DNA of 64,000 nt from NCBI RefSeq assembly GCF_009720365.1, contig NZ_ML769314.1, positions 766,707-830,706 on the forward strand, read 5' to 3'. A program made the position numbers and the translations under genes. The DNA comes from Catellatospora paridis (GTDB lineage Bacteria > Actinomycetota > Actinomycetes > Mycobacteriales > Micromonosporaceae). Positions 1 through 8,900 of this stretch are shown piece by piece. The notes beneath the pieces were generated by a model that saw only the letters and a program-made list of their open reading frames with translations, was not told where the DNA came from and did no database searches. Each line of letters opens with the position of its first letter. The stretch's first letter is position 1.

Positions 1-158
1 ATGCGGCGCTCCTTGTGCGGCAGCGTACGGCTGACCGTCATGCCGCGCGGCCCGCCGAGCACGACCTCGCGGCCCGGGAGCCGCTCGTGGGCCGGCCCGT
101 CCGGCACCGTCTCGTGCCCGCAAGCGGTCTCGACGGGCGCGGTCTCATCGTTGCTCAT
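1..158 (-). CDS. Pirin family protein, N-terminal part (cut by window edge)
   Basis: Reads leftward from ATG at 158 and is still open at base 1, giving 52 residues. After a polar N-terminus (MSNDETAPVETACGHETVPD) comes REVVLGGPRGMTVSRTLPHKERR, which is how actinobacterial pirins enter the first cupin barrel; the metal-binding His/Glu residues would lie beyond the window. Pirins are iron-binding bicupins, some with quercetinase activity; the substrate cannot be told from this. The ribosome-binding site is weak (GGCGGG about 12 nt upstream). It lies downstream of acnA on the same strand, separated by a 46-nt palindrome that probably ends acnA transcription. A second, complete pirin is encoded at 4418. 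Confidence 0.72.
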   Translation of the reverse strand, partial: MSNDETAPVETACGHETVPDGPAHERLPGREVVLGGPRGMTVSRTLPHKERR

Positions 159-238
159 TCAACTAACTTACCCGCCTGGCCACGCCGAGCCTCGCTCCAG
201 TCGCCCGCTACGCCCCAGCTCACAGCGCCGAAACAGAA

Positions 239-284
239 GGAAGGGCACCTTCCACAACGCATAGCGTTAAGAAGGTGCCCTTCC
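239..284. repeat. Palindromic repeat, family A copy 1 (likely acnA terminator)
   Basis: GGAAGGGCACCTTC (239-252) pairs with GAAGGTGCCCTTCC (271-284); an inner AACGC/GCGTT pair closes the loop. It lies 22 nt past the acnA stop codon. The same 14-nt arms recur at 5449-5493, so this is a repeated element, not a one-off terminator. Confidence 0.8.
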
Positions 285-306
285 GTTGGTCCTTGCGCGG
301 GACGGG

Positions 307-3030
<2,724 letters not shown>

Positions 3031-3092
3031 GTCGTACTCCTTCACAGCGGGTCTGTTACAACCTGAAGTCTTTCGCAGAGGCTGGCACGCAA

Positions 3093-3111
3093 GCAGGTAA
3101 GGCAAGGCTTA
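3093..3111 (-). promoter_or_regulatory. Possible DtxR/IdeR-type iron box upstream of acnA
   Basis: GCAGGTAAGGCAAGGCTTA matches the IdeR/DmdR consensus (TWAGGTWAGSCTWACCTWA) at about 14 of 19 positions: one half-site, AGGTAAGGC, is good and the other is poor. It lies about 63 nt before the acnA start. Aconitase is a plausible iron-regulated target because it carries an Fe-S cluster. This is motif inspection only. Confidence 0.3.
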
Positions 3112-3184
3112 CTGGCTGCGCCGCCGTCACTCAAACCGTACGTCCGTCTTGTTTGACGCGCAAGTCCGTGCCAGACTCCGGGAT

Positions 3185-3544
3185 GTGATTCACCACGTAC
3201 AGGTCGCCTGCCCGCGGGGCAGCGAGGACGTGCTGCGCGGCTTCTACGTCGGCGTCCTCGGCATGACCGAGAAACCCAAACCCCCGGTGCTCGCGGTCCG
3301 CGGCGGCTGCTGGTTCGTCGACGAGTACGGCAGCGAGCTGCACCTCGGCGTCGAAGACGACTTCCGCCCCGCCCGCAAGGCCCACCCCGCCCTCCTCCGA
3401 CCCGACCTCGACGACCTCGCCGCCCACCTCACCGCCGCCGGCTACCCGGTGACCTGGGGCGACGACGAGGTCCCCGGCATCCGCCGCTTCCACACCGAAG
3501 ACCCCCACGCCAACCGCCTCGAATTCGTGCTCGTCGAGCAGTAG
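3185..3544 (+). CDS. VOC (glyoxalase/bleomycin-resistance fold) family protein
   Basis: A single-domain VOC protein of 119 residues, reading IHHVQVACPRGSEDVLRGFY at the start and PHANRLEFVLVEQ at the end, the two edges of a paired beta-alpha-beta-beta-beta module. His-3/His-4 and the Glu in NRLEF sit at the usual metal-ligand positions. Members include dioxygenases, glyoxalases and drug-binding proteins; nothing here fixes the substrate. Start GTG 3185 is preferred because VOC domains begin right at this HHV strand; an in-frame TTG at 3149 would add 12 residues. No strong ribosome-binding site is seen. It is divergent from acnA and followed by a LysE exporter. Confidence 0.75.
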   Translation: MIHHVQVACPRGSEDVLRGFYVGVLGMTEKPKPPVLAVRGGCWFVDEYGSELHLGVEDDFRPARKAHPALLRPDLDDLAAHLTAAGYPVTWGDDEVPGIRRFHTEDPHANRLEFVLVEQ

Positions 3545-3613
3545 GCGGGCGGAGGGCCACCGGGTGTGGATTGGTGCTCCACCACGGGCATCAGGCGGTG
3601 AAACGATCCGGTC

Positions 3614-4258
3614 ATGATCTCAACGGGCGCGGTCCTCGGGGTGTTCGCGGTGGCGCTGGCCATGGTGCTCACCCCGGGGCCGAACATGATGTATCTCGTG
3701 TCACGCAGCATCACCCAGGGTCGGCGGGCGGGGCTGATCTCGCTGGCCGGGGTCGCGGCGGGCTTCCTCGTCTACCTCACGGCCACGAACCTCGGGCTGT
3801 CCGCGCTGTTCGTGGCGGTGCCGTCGCTCTACCTCGCGGTCAAGCTCGCCGGTGCCGCATACCTCGGCTGGTTGGCTTTCAAGACCTTGCGACCCGGCGG
3901 CGTATCGGTGTTCGAGCCCACCGCGCTGCCGCCCGACTCGAACCGGCGGCTGTTCACGATGGGGCTGGTCACCAACCTGCTCAATCCGAAGATCGCCATC
4001 ATGTACCTCTCGCTGATTCCCCAGTTCATCGAGCCCGAGGCGGGGCACGTGCTGGCGCAGGGGTTCGCGCTCGGCGCGGTGCAGATCGCCGTCGCGGTCA
4101 CCGTCAACGGGCTGATCGCCCTGGCCGCGGGCACGATCGCGGGCTTCCTCACCGGCCGCCCGGTCTGGCTGCGCGTCCAGCGTTACCTGATGGGCACGGT
4201 CCTCGGCGCCCTCGCCCTCCGCATGGCCACCGACCACGCCCGCCCCACGCCCGCCTGA
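3614..4258 (+). CDS. LysE/RhtB family amino-acid exporter
   Basis: Membrane protein of 214 residues with about six hydrophobic segments. The N-terminal segment contains LTPGPNMMYLVSRSITQGRRAGL, the LysE/RhtB signature (PGP after the first helix, then the basic GRRAG loop), and LVTNLLNPKIAIMYLSL is the second family motif. These carriers export amino acids or related small molecules by proton exchange; substrate is not predictable. ATG 3614 starts directly at the first helix. Palindrome B copy 1 follows its stop codon by 16 nt. Confidence 0.88.
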   Translation: MISTGAVLGVFAVALAMVLTPGPNMMYLVSRSITQGRRAGLISLAGVAAGFLVYLTATNLGLSALFVAVPSLYLAVKLAGAAYLGWLAFKTLRPGGVSVFEPTALPPDSNRRLFTMGLVTNLLNPKIAIMYLSLIPQFIEPEAGHVLAQGFALGAVQIAVAVTVNGLIALAAGTIAGFLTGRPVWLRVQRYLMGTVLGALALRMATDHARPTPA

Positions 4259-4274
4259 CCACCCCCGCCCGGGG

Positions 4275-4331
4275 TGATCATGAAGTTAGGGCAGCGACAC
4301 GCCGCCGAACCTGCCCATAAGTTCATGATCA
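4275..4331. repeat. Palindromic repeat, family B copy 1
   Basis: Near-perfect inverted repeat: TGATCATGAAGTTAGGGCAG (4275-4294) against CTGCCCATAAGTTCATGATCA (4311-4331, last 20 shown paired), one mismatch and one bulge. The central GACACGCCGCCGA is also shared with the copy at 12995-13053, so the whole 55-nt core is repeated. It sits just past the LysE gene, where it can act as terminator. Confidence 0.8.
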
Positions 4332-4417
4332 GCGCGGAGGGCGGGGGGGGGAATGTTGGTGGATCGTTGACTGTTCAACTATTGTCAGGGGAACGAGCTA
4401 GTACAGAGGAGGGCGTC

Positions 4418-5422
4418 ATGCCTGCCGTTACCGTCGATGACCTGTTGGTGCTGCCCCGGGTGCCCGTGCCGGGCGAGGCCGCGGTCGAGCGGAAGGTCAC
4501 GTCGGTGACCGCCGCGCCGTCGGGGTTCGAGGGGGAGGGCTTCCCGGTGCGCCGCGCGTTCGCCGGTGTCGACCTGAAGGCCCTGGACCCGTTCATTCAC
4601 ATGGACCAGATGGGCGAGGTCGAGTACGCGCCGGGTGAGCCGAAGGGCACCCCGTGGCACCCGCACCGGGGCTTCGAGACGGTCACCTACCTGCTCGACG
4701 GCATCTTCCGGCACCAGGACTCGCACGGCGGCGGCGGCTTGATCTCCGACGGCGACACCCAGTGGATGACCGCGGGCAGCGGCCTGCTGCACATCGAGGC
4801 TCCGCCGGAGGAGCTGGTCATGTCCGGCGGTCTGTTCCACGGCTTCCAGCTGTGGGTCAACCTGCCCGCGAAGATGAAGATGTCTGCGCCGCGCTACCAG
4901 GACATCCGGGCCGGCCAGGTGTCGCTGCTCAGCTCGCCCGACGGCGGCGTGCTGCTGCGCGTCATCGCCGGCGACGTGGCCGGGCACCCGGGGCCGGGCG
5001 TCACGCACACCCCGATCGCGCTGGTGCACGCCACGCTCGCGCCGGGGGCGCAGCTGCGGCTGCCGTGGCGGCCGGACTTCAACGCGCTGGTGTACACGCT
5101 GGCCGGATCCGGTTCGGTCGGCGCGGACAGGCGGCCGGTGAAGCTGGGCAACCTGGCCGTGTTCGGGGCCGGTGACGTGATCACCATCGAGGCCGACGCG
5201 TCGCAGGAGAGCCGCAACGCGGCCGGCATGGACGTGCTGATCCTCGGCGGGCAGCCGATCCGCGAGCCGGTGATGGCGTACGGCCCGTTCGTGATGAACA
5301 CGAAGGCCGAGCTGGTCCAGGCGTTCGAGGACTACCAGGCGGGCAAGCTGGGCGTCATCCCGAGCGAGCCGCGCCGGGTCGACGTGGGCGACGGCGACCA
5401 CCCGGGCCACGACGTCCTCTGA
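4418..5422 (+). CDS. Pirin family protein
   Basis: Complete pirin, 334 residues. The first cupin carries the metal-site motifs WHPHRGFETVTYLLDG and SGLLHIEAPPE (two His, then His and Glu); MFHGFQLW-like GLFHGFQLWVNLPAKMK and the second cupin with NALVYTLAGSG follow. Pirins bind iron and can act as quercetin dioxygenases or as redox-sensing cofactors, but the physiological role here is unknown. ATG 4418 has AGAGGAGGG 4-5 nt upstream; an upstream in-frame ATG at 4274 lies inside a palindrome and is not used. A perfect 45-nt palindrome (5449-5493) follows the stop and is shared with a convergent small gene. Confidence 0.9.
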   Translation: MPAVTVDDLLVLPRVPVPGEAAVERKVTSVTAAPSGFEGEGFPVRRAFAGVDLKALDPFIHMDQMGEVEYAPGEPKGTPWHPHRGFETVTYLLDGIFRHQDSHGGGGLISDGDTQWMTAGSGLLHIEAPPEELVMSGGLFHGFQLWVNLPAKMKMSAPRYQDIRAGQVSLLSSPDGGVLLRVIAGDVAGHPGPGVTHTPIALVHATLAPGAQLRLPWRPDFNALVYTLAGSGSVGADRRPVKLGNLAVFGAGDVITIEADASQESRNAAGMDVLILGGQPIREPVMAYGPFVMNTKAELVQAFEDYQAGKLGVIPSEPRRVDVGDGDHPGHDVL

Positions 5423-5448
5423 GCAGGGCCTTCGGGCCTCATGAGTGA

Positions 5449-5493
5449 GGAAGGGCACCTTCTTGACGCTGAGCGTCAAGAAGGTGCCCTTCC
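5449..5493. repeat. Palindromic repeat, family A copy 2; bidirectional terminator
   Basis: A perfect 45-nt palindrome: 22-nt arms at 5449-5470 and 5472-5493 around a single base, with outer arm GGAAGGGCACCTTC identical to copy 1 at 239-284. It lies between the 3' ends of the pirin gene (+) and the small gene ending at 5506 (-), so it can stop transcription from both sides. Confidence 0.85.
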
Positions 5494-5505
5494 TTCTGTC
5501 CGGGT

Positions 5506-5676
5506 TCAGGGGACCGGGGGCAGGGGTGGGAGGGGGACGGGGAGTTCGGGGAGGCCGGGGATCGGGGGGAGGCTCGGGTCGACGGGCAGGCCGGGTGCGG
5601 CGCCGCCGAGCACGATGGAGATCAGGCTGGCCAGCAGGTCGTTGATGCTGGTCAGCAGTTCGGTGATGGCATCCAC
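5506..5676 (-). CDS. Small proline-rich peptide, unknown function
   Basis: A 56-residue frame from GTG 5676 (alternative in-frame GTG at 5685) preceded by GGAAGG at a usable distance. The N-terminal half, VDAITELLTSINDLLASLIS then IVLGG, looks like an amphipathic or membrane-inserting helix; the rest is a proline-rich tail (LPPIPGLPELPVPLPPLPPVP-type repeats of P-x-L-P). No Lys/Arg at all, so it is not a classical signal peptide. Its stop codon lies 13 nt from the perfect palindrome that also ends the pirin gene, which is the arrangement of two real convergent genes. I do not recognise the family; coding status rests on the ribosome-binding site, composition and context. Confidence 0.5.
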   Translation of the reverse strand: MDAITELLTSINDLLASLISIVLGGAAPGLPVDPSLPPIPGLPELPVPLPPLPPVP

Positions 5677-5842
5677 GGGATCCACCTTCCGTATGCGGTC
5701 GTGGAGGTGTACGACCGATTAGGACCATTTGATAGCTAATACCCGACATGTGGCAAGGGTTGACCCGCTTCCGGAGGACCACGGGCGGGGGAGGGTGCTG
5801 GCGGCGATCTTTCAGGTCTCTGCTGCCAACACGTCAAAGATT

Positions 5843-5880
5843 GCAAGGCCTTGCGGAAACATTTCAGTTACCCGTATGTT
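5843..5880 (+). promoter_or_regulatory. Amylopullulanase promoter with palindromic operator
   Basis: GCAAGGCCTTGC (5843-5854) is a perfect 12-bp palindrome resembling the TTGCAAG-type LacI-family (MalR/Reg1) operators found before actinomycete amylase genes. It overlaps a possible -35 TTGCGG (5851-5856), with TATGTT (5875-5880) 18 nt on as -10. The gene start is at 5935. The maltose-regulator reading is inference. Confidence 0.45.
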
Positions 5881-5934
5881 GCGGCTGTTGCTCGTGTGAC
5901 GCCCCCGACACTTCACCCCTCCCGGAGAAGGCCC

Positions 5935-8900
5935 ATGGCAGCCCTACGCGCCCTCGTGCGCCCGGCACTTCGCAAAGAGTTGAGAACCACCCGGACCCTC
6001 CTGATCGGACTGCTCGCCCTGGTGTTGGCCGCGGCCCCGTTCGCGGTGGTCCGCGGGCTGACCGGCGGCGGCCCCGCGCAGTGGGTGCAGGCCGGTGACA
6101 CCTACTGGGCCGACGAGCCCGCGGCGGCGGCGCTCGCCGCGGCCGGTGCGCCGCAGCGCAAGGCGGAGCAGTTCTACTTCGTGCTGCCGGACCGCTTCGC
6201 CAACGGAGACCCCCGCAACGACAAAGGCGGCCTGTCCGGCGACCGGCTCAAGACCGGCCTGGACAAGACGGACAAGGGCTTCTACCACGGCGGCGACCTG
6301 GCCGGCCTGATCGACAAGCTGGACTACGTCGAGGGCCTGGGCACCACCGCGATCTGGCTCGCGCCGGTGTTCCAGAACCGGCCGGTGCAGGGGGTCGGCG
6401 CGGACGCCTCGGCGGGCTACCACGGCTACTGGATCACCGACTTCACCCAGGTCGACCCGCACTTCGGCACCAACGCGGACCTGAAGAAGCTGGTCAAGCT
6501 CGCGCACCAGCGCGGCATCAAGATCTACCTCGACGTCATCGTGAACCACACCGCCGACGTCATCGCGTACGAGGAGAACCAGTACTCCTACGTGGACAAG
6601 AAGACCAGCCCGTACACCGACGCGCAGGGGCGGGCGTTCGAGGACGTCAACTACGCCGACGGCAGGAACGGGTTCCCGAAGACGGACGGCACGTCGATGC
6701 CGTACACCCCCGTCTTCAAGAGTCCTGCCGACGCGAAGGCCAAGACGCCCGCGTGGCTGAACGACCCGACGATGTACCACAACCGCGGCGACTCCACCTT
6801 CTCCGGTGAGAACAGCACGTACGGCGACTTCTTCGGCCTGGACGACCTGTGGACCGAGCGGCCCGAGGTGGTCCGCGGCATGACCGAGGTCTACTCGGAC
6901 TGGATCGAGTCCACCGGCGTGGACGGCTTCCGCCTGGACACCGCCAAGCACGTGAACATGGAGTTCTGGCCGCAGTTCAGCCAGGGCATCGCGGTCAACG
7001 CCCGCAAGGCCGGCAAGCCGGACTTCTTCATGTTCGGCGAGGTCTACTCGGCCGACCCGACGGTCATGTCGAGCTACGTGCGGCAGGGCCGCCTGCAGGC
7101 GACGCTGGACTTCGGCTTCCAGGCCGCCGCGCAGGGCTTCGTCACCGGCGGCTCCGGCCAGGGTCTGGCCGACGTGTACGCCGCCGACGGCATGTACACC
7201 TCGCCCGGCACCGACGCGTCCACCCTGCCGACCTTCCTCGGCAACCACGACATGGGCCGCATCGGCACGTTCATCCGCAACGTCGAGGCGGACGCCGCGG
7301 CCGCGCTGCAGCGCGACAGGCTCGCGCACGAGCTGATGTTCCTGACCCGCGGCCAGCCGGTCGTCTACTCCGGTGACGAGCAGGGCTTCACCGGCAACGG
7401 CGGGGACAAGGACGCCCGGCAGGACATGTTCGCCAGCCAGGTCGCCGACTACCTCGACGACGACCTGCTCGGCACCGACCGCACCCACGCCTCCGACTCC
7501 TTCGACACCGCGCACCCGCTCTACCGCGCGATCGCCGAGCTGGGCGCGCTGCGCAAGGCGCACCCGGCGCTGCGCGACGGCGTGCAGGTGACCCGGCACG
7601 CGGGCGACGGCGTGTTCGCCTTCTCCCGCATCGACCCGGCACAGCGTTTCGAATACCTGGTGGCCTCGAACAGCGGCACCGCACCGAAAACCGTCACCGT
7701 GGACACCGCGACGGCGGGTGCGGCGTTCGGGCAGCTCTACCCTGCGGTGGGCGACGGCGCGACAGCCGGCGCGGACGGCAAGGTCACCATCACGGTCCCG
7801 GCGCTGTCCAGCATCGTGCTGCGCGCCGGCCGGGCCCTGCCGAGCGCGGGCGACCCGCAGGTCGCGATCACCTCCCCGGCGGCGGGCGCGAAGGTGGCCA
7901 CCCGGGCCGCCGTCACCGCCCGCGTCACCGGCGACCCCCTGTCCACGGTCACCTTCGCGGCGCAGGTCGGCGACGGCCCGTGGAAGCTGCTCGGCACGTC
8001 GAACGCCGTCGGCGAGCACACCGTGCACCACGACCTGACCGGCCTGGCCGGCGGCACGACCGTCACCTACAAGGCCGTCGTGCGCGACAGCACGGGCCGC
8101 ACCGCGTCGACGACCAGCGCCATCACCGTGGCCTCGCTCGCGCAGGCCGCGCAGCGCGAGTACGTGCTGGTGCACTACCAGCGCGGCGACGGCGACTACG
8201 ACCCGTGGGGGCTCTACACCTGGGGCGACGTCGACGGGTCGATGCAGCACCCGTGGCCGCAGGGCCAGCCGTTCGCCGGGCAGGACTCCTACGGCCGGTT
8301 CGCCTGGGTGAAGGTCAAGCCGGGCGCGACGAACGTCGGCTTCCTCGTGGTCAACGGCTCGGGCGGCAAGGACGTCGAGGCCGACCGCAGCGTCGACCCG
8401 AGCCGGGTCGGCGAGATCTGGCTGAAATCCGGCGACGCGGCCGTCTACACCTCGCGCGCCGCGGCCACCGGCAAGGTCGACATGCACTACCGCCGGACCG
8501 ACGGCAATTACGCGGGCTGGGGCCTGCACCTGTGGGGCGACGGCCTGGCCGCCGGGGCGGGCACCGACTGGTCCGCGCCCCGCCAGCCGGACGGGACGGA
8601 CGCTTTCGGCGCACACTGGAGTGTGCCCGTCGGCGACGTGACCAAGCCCGTGAACTTCATAGTGCACCAAGGTGACGCGAAGGACCCGAACGCCGATCTC
8701 GCCATGGACATGGGCGTCGGCGAGGCATGGATCGCGTCCGGCGACGCCACCGTGCACCCGACCCGGGCCGCTGCCGAGCACACCGCGGTGCTGCACTACC
8801 GCCGGGCCGACGGCAACTACGACGGCTGGGGCCTGCACCTGTGGGACGGCAACGCCAACCCGGTCGAGTGGGGCAGCCCGATGCTGCCGACCGGCACGGA

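Noticed and set aside
3149..3184. 12-residue N-terminal extension of the VOC protein from TTG 3149
   Set aside because: VOC folds begin at the HHVQV strand; the extension has no RBS advantage.
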